From NCBI GenBank assembly GCA_905479965.1, contig CAJQOR010000229.1, positions 1 through 9,576 on the forward strand: a stretch of 9,576 nt of DNA. The letters are read 5' to 3'. This DNA comes from an uncultured Rhizobiaceae group bacterium. Its GTDB lineage: Bacteria > Pseudomonadota > Alphaproteobacteria > Rhizobiales > Rhizobiaceae. Below the pieces are notes generated by a model. That model saw only the letters and a program-made list of their open reading frames with translations, had not been told where the DNA came from and ran no database searches. This document shows, piece after piece, positions 1 to 6,483 of this stretch; position 1 is the stretch's first letter; the number at the start of each line of letters is the position of its first letter. The position numbers and the translations under genes were made by a program.

Positions 1-521
1 CAGCAACAAATTAACGCCTTTTTTAAAAGCTTACCAAACAAACACAAGTAAAACTCGCTAGCGACCTCGTCGACCGCTCTCGTTCGGTGAGTGGCGTTCT
101 ACACACACCAATCACTACCGTCAACATCAAAATTCAAAAAAGTGACATAAAAGCCAAAAAAAACTGAGTTTCTTAACAAGACATTACCGTCAGAAATGGA
201 AAACACAATAAAAACAAATACTTAATTAATTTCATTGTTTTTACATAAGGGCTTTAAATTCAAACGTTTTTAATGAAAATCTCCAAAACCCACCTATTGC
301 GGGCTTTCACCTAAGTTAGACCAAATCTCCCCATTCAGGGCTTAATATTTAGCGTGTCATCCCTGCCACTTTTGCAGGCAGTTATTTACTATGGCTAAAT
401 TAGTTGCATATATCGCCGCAATATAACGGCTCATATTGACGGGGCGTAATATGTCCTACCTCTCGACGTGCAGATCATTTTTAAGTTAATTCACATGAGA
501 TGCCGATGAGCTACCAATGAT
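1..521. other. Intergenic region, no convincing gene
   Basis: No open frame here looks like a complete gene. On the plus strand one frame is open from the window edge to a TAA at 49-51 and could be the last 16 codons of an upstream gene, but another frame is open to a TAG at 59-61, so nothing can be decided. A GC-rich block (about 54-104, containing the palindromes CGCTAGCG and GTCGAC) stands out from AT-rich flanks and is unexplained. Two small inverted repeats are visible: CTGCC/GGCAG at 363-367 and 377-381, followed by an AT-rich but not T-only stretch, and CAATAT/ATATTG at 419-424 and 433-438. Either could be a weak terminator or a binding site, and neither is strong. Confidence 0.5.
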
Positions 522-631
522 TTGCCAGAGAGTTGCCAGAGAGTTGCCAGAGAGTTGCCAGAGAGTTGCCAGAGAGTTGCCAGAGAGTTGCAAGAGAGTT
601 GCAAGAGAGTTGCAAGAGAGTTGCAAGAGAA
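522..631. repeat. Tandem array of ten 11-bp units
   Basis: Ten head-to-tail 11-bp units run without interruption. The first six are TTGCCAGAGAG (starting at 522, 533, 544, 555, 566 and 577). The last four are TTGCAAGAGAG (588, 599, 610 and 621), the final unit ending in AA. The clean split into two homogeneous blocks suggests recent stepwise duplication by replication slippage. The period is close to one helical turn, so every unit faces the same side of the DNA. Each unit contains a -35-like hexamer: TTGCCA matches TTGACA at 5 of 6 bases and TTGCAA at 4 of 6. The array ends about 65 bp before the start of the PLP-enzyme gene. Because 11 is not a multiple of three, open frames across it on both strands are repeat artefacts with an 11-residue period, not likely genes. 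Confidence 0.97.
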
Positions 632-656
632 AAGAATATGGTTTTCATTTATCTTC

Positions 657-675
657 AATTGCGTATCATGCAATT
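657..675. promoter_or_regulatory. Inverted repeat before the PLP-enzyme gene
   Basis: AATTGC (657-662) and GCAATT (670-675) form a perfect 6-bp inverted repeat with a 7-bp spacer. It lies between the 11-bp repeat array and the start of the downstream gene. It could be an operator for an unidentified regulator or a small leader hairpin; no regulator family can be assigned. Confidence 0.3.
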
Positions 676-695
676 TCCAACTGCTAATATGAGTG

Positions 696-1970
696 ATGCT
701 AAATATGTTAAGTAATGACCAAAATGTAATCGAAGGCGTTCGTGCCAAATTTGCCCATGTGGATAGCTGCCCTTTTCAAGGTGAACGGATATTCTTTGAA
801 AACGCCGGCGGCGCGCTCACATTAAAAACTGTTGTTGACACATCCGCTAAGTTTGCGGCGATCCCCGACAATCAGGGAAGAGATAATCCTGCAAGCTATG
901 CTCTTGTTGACATCATCAAAAAAGCTAAAGAAGACGCAAGCATATTCTTTAATACAGATTCTGGCCAATTCTTTGTAGGAGAAAGCGGCACGGAGCTGAT
1001 CTTCCGCATCGTATGTGCCGCTATAATGTCATCCGATGACGGCGGCCAAGTGCTGGGAAGCACATTAGAGCACCCAGCAACGCGGAGCGCTTGCGAAAAA
1101 TGGGCGAAAGCGGCTGGCAAACCCCACGTTTTAATTCGTCACAACAATGAAACTGGGTCTGTTGATCATAGTGCTTACGCAAAACAAGTCACAAAAGACA
1201 CACGCGTTGCCACTATTCTTCATACCTCCCCAGTGTCGGGAATGGGCGTTGATGTGGCAGCAATATCAAAAGCCATTAGAAATGTTGCACCTGATTGCTT
1301 TATTATTGTCGATGGCATTCAACATGCAGCGCATGGTGGCTTGGATATTCAAGCCTATGATGTCGATGCATATATAGTCTCCCCCTATAAGATGTTCTCT
1401 CGCCACGGATATGGTCTTGCCTGGATTTCAGATCGTTTATCCGCACTTGATCACAATTCACTCGTGGGTGGCCCTGAAAACAATTGGGAATTGGGAACAC
1501 GAGATACCGGAGCCTATGCTACGTTCTCTGATGTGGTGGAATATTATGAATGGTTGGGAAGCCAATTTACCGATGAAAAAGATCGCCGTGGGAAAATCAT
1601 GGCTGCCAGCAAAGCAATTAAATCTCACGAAACAGATTTAACCAATGCCATGATCCACGGAACAGGCAATCAAAAAGGTTTGGCAGATATGCCGGAGGTC
1701 AGTGTTCTGTGTGGCATCGACAATCCTTTACGAGAGGGGCTTGTCGCGATGAATATTGAGGGAATGGATGCTCTTGAACTGGTGGATGCACTTAATAAAC
1801 GTGGCATTCGCACTCATGCGCGCAAAGCCGACCACTATTCCGGCAACATTTTAAACCCACTTGGTTTACATTCTTGCGTTCGTGTTTCCATGTGCCACTA
1901 TAATACCGAACATGAGGTATCCAATTTTCTTGCGGTTATAGACGAGATCGTCGCCCAATTAAAAAGCTAA
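696..1970 (+). CDS. Class V aminotransferase-fold PLP-dependent enzyme (cysteine desulfurase-like)
   Basis: A complete protein of about 424 residues, normal for fold-type I class V PLP enzymes. Seen in the sequence (numbered from the GTG at 693): an N-terminal FFENAGG motif (34-40) typical of the desulfurase-like branch, EHPATRSACEKW (126-137) in the cofactor-ring region, VDGIQHA (206-212) with the PLP-binding Asp207, and SPYKMFSRHGYG (230-241) with the probable Schiff-base Lys233. ELGTRDTGAYA (266-276) and the C-terminal VRVSMCHYNTEHEV (396-409) also fit the family. The loop where SufS/CsdA enzymes carry their catalytic Cys (HHCA) reads DHYSGN here, so a canonical cysteine desulfurase or selenocysteine lyase activity is doubtful; Cys395 and Cys401 lie nearby but out of register. 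No Fe-S assembly gene is adjacent. The start is unsettled: GTG 693, ATG 696 and ATG 705 are all in frame and no strong Shine-Dalgarno marks one of them. The substrate is unknown. Confidence 0.85.
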   Translation: MLNMLSNDQNVIEGVRAKFAHVDSCPFQGERIFFENAGGALTLKTVVDTSAKFAAIPDNQGRDNPASYALVDIIKKAKEDASIFFNTDSGQFFVGESGTELIFRIVCAAIMSSDDGGQVLGSTLEHPATRSACEKWAKAAGKPHVLIRHNNETGSVDHSAYAKQVTKDTRVATILHTSPVSGMGVDVAAISKAIRNVAPDCFIIVDGIQHAAHGGLDIQAYDVDAYIVSPYKMFSRHGYGLAWISDRLSALDHNSLVGGPENNWELGTRDTGAYATFSDVVEYYEWLGSQFTDEKDRRGKIMAASKAIKSHETDLTNAMIHGTGNQKGLADMPEVSVLCGIDNPLREGLVAMNIEGMDALELVDALNKRGIRTHARKADHYSGNILNPLGLHSCVRVSMCHYNTEHEVSNFLAVIDEIVAQLKS

Positions 1971-2079
1971 CAATTCAAAAGCAAGTGTATCGCAACATAA
2001 TTAAATGGGTTCGCAATTGAATGTAAACGACCCAAGCCCCCAATCCTTGTAATGAAAGGCTAAAAGTTTCTTTAGTACT

Positions 2080-2142
2080 TTTTGCAATATTATGTCCCTA
2101 GTCAGGGTAGAAAACCCAATGCCGGGGACATTAATTGCAAAA
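2080..2142 (+). promoter_or_regulatory. Leader hairpin covering RBS and start of the GGDEF-EAL gene
   Basis: TTTTGCAAT (2080-2088) is perfectly complementary to ATTGCAAAA (2134-2142), and ATGTCCC (2092-2098) to GGGACAT (2125-2131). These stack into one stem of 16 pairs with a small internal loop (3 against 2 bases). The apical part holds a further hairpin, GGGT (2105-2108) with ACCC (2114-2117). The stem includes the only plausible Shine-Dalgarno (GGGGA, 2124-2128) and the TTG start codon at 2135, so the fold should hinder translation initiation. Just upstream, CTAAA (2060-2064) can pair with TTTAG (2071-2075) before a T-rich run that is itself part of the larger stem. This makes two alternative folds conceivable. 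It does not match the hallmark sequences of a GEMM cyclic-di-GMP riboswitch that I know. A DNA operator is another possibility. Confidence 0.5.
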
Positions 2143-4408
2143 GACGCCAGACATCATCACGGAATTTTCAATAGACGACGCTACTATCGCGGGTCAAATT
2201 GACGATGCTCGTGGTCATCCTCTGGTCAGATTTATTTCCATTCTGGCAATTGTAGCGGCACTATTTTTCTCAGCAGCACATATCGGCATCCAATATGCGC
2301 TCAACAACCTGTTAGTCGAAAAATCAAATAGCCTTGGAATGGGCTGGGCATACCATCTGGAAACACAATTTCCCGATGCAGGAAAAATTGCAGGCGTTAC
2401 CCACAAAAGTCCGCTATTTTCATCGCACACCAAAAGTGAGATGGCTGAATTGATTGACGGCATGTTCCAAGTCGGAAGCATCTACCAACTAGATTTGATC
2501 AACCCTGATTGTAATTGTAGTACGACATTTGGTTCCTACACGGCAAATATTGGAAAACATGCCCGTCACAATCAAATCGGCCAAGACAAGAACTCAGATA
2601 AACACAATCACCCAGCAACAAGTCACCCCGTTAATTCTGAAACCAGTCTAGATGCACAAAAATCACGTGCAATCAATGAACCAACAAGTCATTATGATCA
2701 CGATAAACAAGCAAACACAAACCAAAGCAAAGTACACAATCATCCAGAACTCGTTAACAACAGCGACTTGAATTCAATTTGGCCAATGAACTATGAAGCT
2801 GCAAATGAGGTTGCAACTTCAGGCTCACATACCAGCATCGTCGTATATGCAGATGTTGCCAACCAACCACCTATTTTGGGTGAGGTATATCACCCCGTTT
2901 TTGCCGATGGTGAGATAAAATACATCATCAGAGTATTGGTAGATCTCGAAGAAGCATATACCAGCTTATCACAGGCGTTATATGGTGGTGCGATTTTTAT
3001 ATTCATTTTGCTCATTGCAGTGACAAGCTACCCATTTGCAAAATATTTCCACACGTCAAAAGCTCAACGAAAAATTGATATCAAAGCACATTATTTAGCG
3101 ACACATGATGTACTAACCAATGCATATAATCGCAACGCCTTCCAAGACTATGCACCTAAGATACTTAGATCCTGCGGCGACCGGGAAACTTCAGCCATTA
3201 TCTTCTTATTTGATCTCGATAATTTCAAAGAGATCAATGATTATTATAGCCACCATGCAGGAGATCAGATCCTGCGTGCCTTTGCTCAGACACTTAAATC
3301 AAATCTTCCCAAAAATGGCCTTCTTGCCCGTCTAGGCGGCGATGAATTTGTTGTTATCATCTCAGATATCGATCCAACGCTTGCAATTGATGAAATTTTA
3401 GATATCCCAGAAGAACTAGCAACAGAGATAGATGATGGGCGCCAATTCATCCATGCAGCAGTTTCTGCAGGCGTTGCAATTTACCCTCGTGATGGTAGCA
3501 ACATCAATGAACTAATGCGAAATGCAGACTTGGCGTTATACTCTGCAAAATCCGATTCCAAAACCAAACTGTGTAAATATGATGCCCAAATGGGTAAAAC
3601 ATTCAATGATCGTTTGGATTTAAGGGACGAATTTAAGTTTGCACTGCTAGAATCTGAGATCGAACCTTTCTATCAACCGCTTATCAACACTTCAACTGGA
3701 CAAATTGAAGGATTTGAGGCGCTTGCAAGATGGCGTCACCCAAAACGGGGTGTATTAACACCCGGTGTTTTTTACGAAATGTTAGATGACATTGAATTAA
3801 GCGCCATGGTCGGAGACATCATGTTTGAGAAGATTATTACAAACATGAATGAGTGGACCAATGCACAAATCCCGTTCGGCACCATTGGCTTGAACGCAGG
3901 TGAAGGCGATTTGCTGCGCCCTGGCTTCTCACTCAAAATCTTATCAGAACTTGCAAAAAACAATCTTCCTAATGAATCTATTGCCATTGAAATTGTCGAA
4001 ACTTGTATGTTTGGGAATAATAAAGATCTTTTCATCAACCATCTAAACGCACTCCAAAATGCAGGTTGCCGGATCGCATTGGATGATTTCGGAACAGGCT
4101 ATTCTTCAATTACACAGATTAAAGAAATTCCCTGCACGACCGTTAAGATAGATAAGTCCTTTATCGAAAATGTTGCTGAAAGTGAAGCAGATCGCGCGAT
4201 TATTCAAGCACTGCTTAATCTTGGTCGTAAACTTGGTTTTCACTTGATCATGGAAGGTATTGAAACAAAAGAACAGATGGAAATATTAAATCAGATTGGC
4301 GCACAATATATGCAAGGTTTTTATTTCGCCAAACCGATGCCTGCTCATGCAGTTCCTAAGTTCATTCAAGACACACAGGCTAAGAATACAGCACGTAAAC
4401 AAGCTTAG
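2135..4408 (+). CDS. Membrane-bound GGDEF-EAL protein (diguanylate cyclase/cyclic-di-GMP phosphodiesterase)
   Basis: 757 residues. A short cytoplasmic N-terminus leads to TM1 (about 31-56), a periplasmic sensor region (about 57-282), TM2 (about 283-305), GGDEF (about 320-484) and EAL (about 495-745). GGDEF makes cyclic-di-GMP from two GTP and EAL hydrolyses it to pGpG. The GGDEF signature is intact (401-405) with FDLDNFKEIND upstream (Asp360). No RxxD inhibitory site precedes it (the position reads PKNG), so product inhibition is probably absent. EAL keeps its expected metal and catalytic residues: Glu528, Asn587, Glu619, Asp650-Asp651, Lys671, Glu707 and Gln727. Both domains may therefore be active, though one could dominate. 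The sensor region carries Cys126-x-Cys128 and a His/Asn/Gln-rich stretch (about 141-205, nine His). The start must be TTG 2135: the preceding codon is TAA, GGGGA lies 6 bases upstream, and the next in-frame ATG is codon 69. No known sensor domain was recognised. Confidence 0.95.
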   Translation: MQKTPDIITEFSIDDATIAGQIDDARGHPLVRFISILAIVAALFFSAAHIGIQYALNNLLVEKSNSLGMGWAYHLETQFPDAGKIAGVTHKSPLFSSHTKSEMAELIDGMFQVGSIYQLDLINPDCNCSTTFGSYTANIGKHARHNQIGQDKNSDKHNHPATSHPVNSETSLDAQKSRAINEPTSHYDHDKQANTNQSKVHNHPELVNNSDLNSIWPMNYEAANEVATSGSHTSIVVYADVANQPPILGEVYHPVFADGEIKYIIRVLVDLEEAYTSLSQALYGGAIFIFILLIAVTSYPFAKYFHTSKAQRKIDIKAHYLATHDVLTNAYNRNAFQDYAPKILRSCGDRETSAIIFLFDLDNFKEINDYYSHHAGDQILRAFAQTLKSNLPKNGLLARLGGDEFVVIISDIDPTLAIDEILDIPEELATEIDDGRQFIHAAVSAGVAIYPRDGSNINELMRNADLALYSAKSDSKTKLCKYDAQMGKTFNDRLDLRDEFKFALLESEIEPFYQPLINTSTGQIEGFEALARWRHPKRGVLTPGVFYEMLDDIELSAMVGDIMFEKIITNMNEWTNAQIPFGTIGLNAGEGDLLRPGFSLKILSELAKNNLPNESIAIEIVETCMFGNNKDLFINHLNALQNAGCRIALDDFGTGYSSITQIKEIPCTTVKIDKSFIENVAESEADRAIIQALLNLGRKLGFHLIMEGIETKEQMEILNQIGAQYMQGFYFAKPMPAHAVPKFIQDTQAKNTARKQA

Positions 4409-4413
4409 TTTCC

Positions 4414-4437
4414 ACAAAACGCAATTTGTATTTTTTT
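4414..4437 (+). terminator. Possible weak rho-independent terminator
   Basis: ACAAA (4414-4418) pairs with TTTGT (4425-4429) and is followed by a run of seven T (4431-4437), five bases after the stop of the GGDEF-EAL gene. The stem is short and AT-rich, so efficiency would be low. The placement and T-run are the main support. Confidence 0.35.
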
Positions 4438-4490
4438 CTTCTTATTCACTTCAACAGTGCTAAAACCCCATAAACAATAAAGGCATGATT

Positions 4491-5459
4491 ATGGGTTATA
4501 TGATAAAAGGCGCCTATCATGAAGGTGAGGATGTTGGAGTTAATTTGCCATCCGGTGACTTTGAGCGGACAAAAAGCACTGTTCGAAACTGGATAACACA
4601 TCATGGTGAAAGCGGCCCGACTGGCAAAAGTGGCTTTTTACCGGAACCTGATCGATATCATTTGTTTGTTGCATGGAATTGTCCTTGGGCACATCGCACA
4701 TTACTTGCGCGAACACTTAAAAAGCTTGAAGAAATCATTTCAATTTCCGTTGCGAAACCAAATCGCAATGAGCAAGGTTGGATATTTGATGAGACAGGTG
4801 AGTTTTCCGATCCGCTATATGGCGTCAGCGCTGTCCACCAAATCTACTCAAAAGACGCGATGAAATATACCGGCCGCATCACTGTCCCTGTCCTATGGGA
4901 CAAATTTCAAAACTGCATGGTTAGCAATGAATCTGCTGATATCGTTCGAATGCTCAATAACGCATTTCGTGAAACATCAAAAGACACTCCAAATCTTTAT
5001 CCGGAGGATCTTGCAAATGACATCGATATTTGGAATGAGAAAATTTACAGCAAGGTCAATAATGGTGTTTATCGAGCAGGGTTTGCGTCCACTCAATCAG
5101 CCTATGAAACAGCTGCCATTGAGCTTTTCGAAAACTTAGATGCGATTGATCAACATCTTGGCGACAATCATTATCTATGTGGAGATCAATTCACCGAGGC
5201 TGATCTAAGGCTCTTTCCAACCCTTGCAAGGTTTGATGTCGCTTATCATTATGCGTTCAAGTGCAATTTAAAAAAGCTTTCGGACTACCAAAACCTCTGG
5301 CCTTATGCGCGTGAGATATATCAAATGTCGGGCGTATCTGACACGGTTCGATTTGATATTTATAAACGTGGCTATTTCAGCAAAAGTGAAAAACGCAATC
5401 CATTGGGAATCGTGCCGATTGGACCAATGGTGGATTGGAGCGAGCCACACGCAAGATAA
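4491..5459 (+). CDS. yqjG: Glutathionyl-hydroquinone reductase (Xi-class glutathione S-transferase)
   Basis: About 322 residues, close to the usual length of the YqjG/ECM4/PcpF family. These cytosolic enzymes use glutathione to reduce glutathionyl-(hydro)quinones through a catalytic Cys, linking them to quinone detoxification. Seen (numbered from ATG 4485): NCPWAHRT (65-72) with catalytic Cys66, the thioredoxin-fold half with VPVLWDK (134-140) and SNESADIVRML (147-157), then the helical C-terminal half with VNNGVYRAGFASTQSAYE (191-208), LCGDQFTEADLRLFPTL (231-247) and FKCN (258-261). All are family hallmarks. In-frame ATGs occur at 4485, 4491 and 4500. AAAGG at 4479-4483 is 7 bases before 4491, which favours that start. 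The gene sits 82 bp before the Lin0512 pair with no convincing terminator between, so co-transcription is possible but unproven. No aromatic-degradation genes are nearby that would name a substrate. Confidence 0.93.
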   Translation: MGYMIKGAYHEGEDVGVNLPSGDFERTKSTVRNWITHHGESGPTGKSGFLPEPDRYHLFVAWNCPWAHRTLLARTLKKLEEIISISVAKPNRNEQGWIFDETGEFSDPLYGVSAVHQIYSKDAMKYTGRITVPVLWDKFQNCMVSNESADIVRMLNNAFRETSKDTPNLYPEDLANDIDIWNEKIYSKVNNGVYRAGFASTQSAYETAAIELFENLDAIDQHLGDNHYLCGDQFTEADLRLFPTLARFDVAYHYAFKCNLKKLSDYQNLWPYAREIYQMSGVSDTVRFDIYKRGYFSKSEKRNPLGIVPIGPMVDWSEPHAR

Positions 5460-5541
5460 GTTGTCGCGCTTCAATCTTTTGGCTTGTCTTCACCCAAAAT
5501 GCGCCCCTATATGGACATCAAATAAGTATAGGACGGCAGAT

Positions 5542-5910
5542 ATGGCATTAAAACGAATGGTTCTTGAACTCGGTATGGGAACCGATATCCGAGGAGAAGA
5601 CTATACCAAGGCAGCGTTAAGGGCAGTCCATAATGCTTTGCGCCAAAATTCACTTTCAATTGCAGACGCATTTGGTCTTAACCGCGAAGATATGGTGGTA
5701 AAAATTATTATCGGCGCGCAAAAACCTGACACCATCGATAAGCAGGCTCTGGCAGATCTGCTACCATACGGAAAAGCCCAAGTTGTCATTGAACATGGCG
5801 GCATGGACACACTCGCAGAGGATGGCTCAAGATCAACCATCATGGTCAATGCAGCATTAGTGGTTTATCTCGACTTACCTGAAGGTAAAACTTGGGGAGA
5901 AGCTGCATGA
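5542..5910 (+). CDS. Lin0512-family protein, first paralogue
   Basis: 122 residues belonging to the uncharacterised Lin0512 family (function unknown). It shows the N-terminal signature region LELGMGTDIRGEDYTKAA (8-25), the mid-protein GAQKPDTID followed by LLPYGKA, and the C-terminal TIMVNAALVVYL. The family is recalled to share a GxGxDxHG motif; here the His is Arg (GMGTDIRG). It has no signal peptide or membrane segment, so it should be a small soluble cytoplasmic protein. An upstream open extension to about 5305 overlaps the reductase gene and is not likely translated. ATG 5542 has AGGA 8 bases upstream and gives the family length. Its TGA stop overlaps the next gene's ATG (ATGA at 5907-5910), so translation of the two is probably coupled. 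This copy is longer than the second at its C-terminus (extra PEGKTWGEAA). Confidence 0.88.
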   Translation: MALKRMVLELGMGTDIRGEDYTKAALRAVHNALRQNSLSIADAFGLNREDMVVKIIIGAQKPDTIDKQALADLLPYGKAQVVIEHGGMDTLAEDGSRSTIMVNAALVVYLDLPEGKTWGEAA

Positions 5911-6254
5911 GCACTAAGTTGAAACGCATTATCCTTGAAATGGGAACTGGCAATGATCTCTACGGTGAAGATTATACAAAAGCCGCCAAGCGCGCTGTTC
6001 AAGATGCCCTTCATCATTCGTCGCTGACCATCTTTAAAAGCCTCAATATAGATCCAAACTCAATGCAAATTGAGCTTAATCTGGCAGCACAATGCCCTGA
6101 TAAAATTGATCTTGAAGCGGTTGCAAGCACCCTGCCCTACGGACACGTTACGCCAAAGGGCATCCAAGGTGGACTTAATATTTATGATGAGGTTACAGAT
6201 CGAACCACAGTGATTGTCAATGCGGGTATCATTGTACGTTTACCACTCTCATAA
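5907..6254 (+). CDS. Lin0512-family protein, second paralogue
   Basis: 115 residues, clearly homologous to the preceding gene. Shared blocks are LKR-x2-LE-x-G-x-G-x-D, GEDYTKAA-x-RAV-x2-AL, SL-x-I, Q-x-PD-x-ID, LPYG and a C-terminal VNA. The signature reads GTGNDLYG, with Tyr where the recalled family motif GxGxDxHG has His. The start ATG 5907 overlaps the first paralogue's stop (ATGA), and GGGGAGA (5894-5900) is an excellent ribosome binding site 6 bases upstream. A further in-frame TTG at 5892 lies before that site and is not needed. The tight coupling suggests the two products are made in fixed ratio and may form a heteromer, which is inference only. No function is known for the family. 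The products are predicted to be cytoplasmic. Confidence 0.88.
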   Translation: MSTKLKRIILEMGTGNDLYGEDYTKAAKRAVQDALHHSSLTIFKSLNIDPNSMQIELNLAAQCPDKIDLEAVASTLPYGHVTPKGIQGGLNIYDEVTDRTTVIVNAGIIVRLPLS

Positions 6255-6286
6255 TCACAATCATTTCCATATCAAAAAGACATAAA

Positions 6287-6330
6287 TCTGAGAATTGAAC
6301 GCATTTAAGAGTGCAAAGTTCAATTCCAGA
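6287..6330 (+). repeat. Long inverted repeat between the Lin0512 pair and uxuA
   Basis: GAATTGAAC (6292-6300) and GTTCAATTC (6318-6326) are perfect 9-bp arms. Pairing extends outward as TCTG (6287-6290) with CAGA (6327-6330), skipping A6291, and inward as GCA (6301-6303) with TGC (6312-6314), skipping AAA. About 16 base pairs can form in RNA. No T-run follows on the plus strand, so it is not a standard rho-independent terminator. On the minus strand a run of five T follows the hairpin, but no minus-strand gene needs one. It may protect the 3' end of the upstream mRNA, act as an operator, or be a dispersed repeat. Confidence 0.5.
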
Positions 6331-6356
6331 GTGAGGGATATTCAAGAACAAATAAC

Positions 6357-6379
6357 TTGTATACATATATACTATACAA
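6357..6379. promoter_or_regulatory. Candidate operator/promoter of uxuA (GntR-like palindrome)
   Basis: TTGTATA (6357-6363) and TATACAA (6373-6379) form a perfect inverted repeat with a 9-bp spacer, about 105 bp before the uxuA start. Hexuronate genes are commonly controlled by GntR/FadR-type repressors (UxuR, ExuR), whose sites are short AT-rich palindromes with TTGT/ACAA ends, so this is a reasonable operator candidate. A -10-like TATACT (6368-6373) lies inside it, which would suit repression by occlusion. No clear -35 was found and no regulator gene is in the window. Confidence 0.4.
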
Positions 6380-6483
6380 TACAGATAGCTGGTATTTATG
6401 ACTTTAATAAGTGCGAAATGCCTAAGTCTGAAACAAAGAACACCAATTAGTCGATCAAGATCGATGTATCGGAGCACATCGCA

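Noticed and set aside
54..110. tRNA or rRNA fragment in the GC-rich block
   Set aside because: No cloverleaf, no T-loop GTTCRANNC in proper context and no recognisable rRNA sequence.
522..631. CRISPR array
   Set aside because: The units are 11 bp and directly abut with no spacers.
491..748. Open frames on both strands across the 11-bp repeat array (plus strand 533-715, minus strand 748-491)
   Set aside because: Both are products of the repeat, with an 11-residue period, no good ribosome binding site and overlap with the PLP-enzyme gene start.
2006..2034. Terminator after the PLP-enzyme gene (TGGGTTCG with CGACCCA)
   Set aside because: It has a bulged stem and a 14-base loop, with no T-run after it.
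2001..2134. Cyclic-di-GMP (GEMM) or SAM riboswitch upstream of the GGDEF-EAL gene
   Set aside because: Some short look-alikes (GGCTAAA) occur, but the conserved cores of these classes are not present by eye.
5466..5504. Terminator between the reductase and Lin0512 genes (TTTTGG/CCAAAA with GCGC ends)
   Set aside because: The stem needs a large asymmetric internal loop and no T-run follows.
5305..5541. N-terminal extension of the first Lin0512 gene
   Set aside because: It overlaps the reductase coding region in another frame, exceeds family length, and ATG 5542 has a good ribosome binding site.
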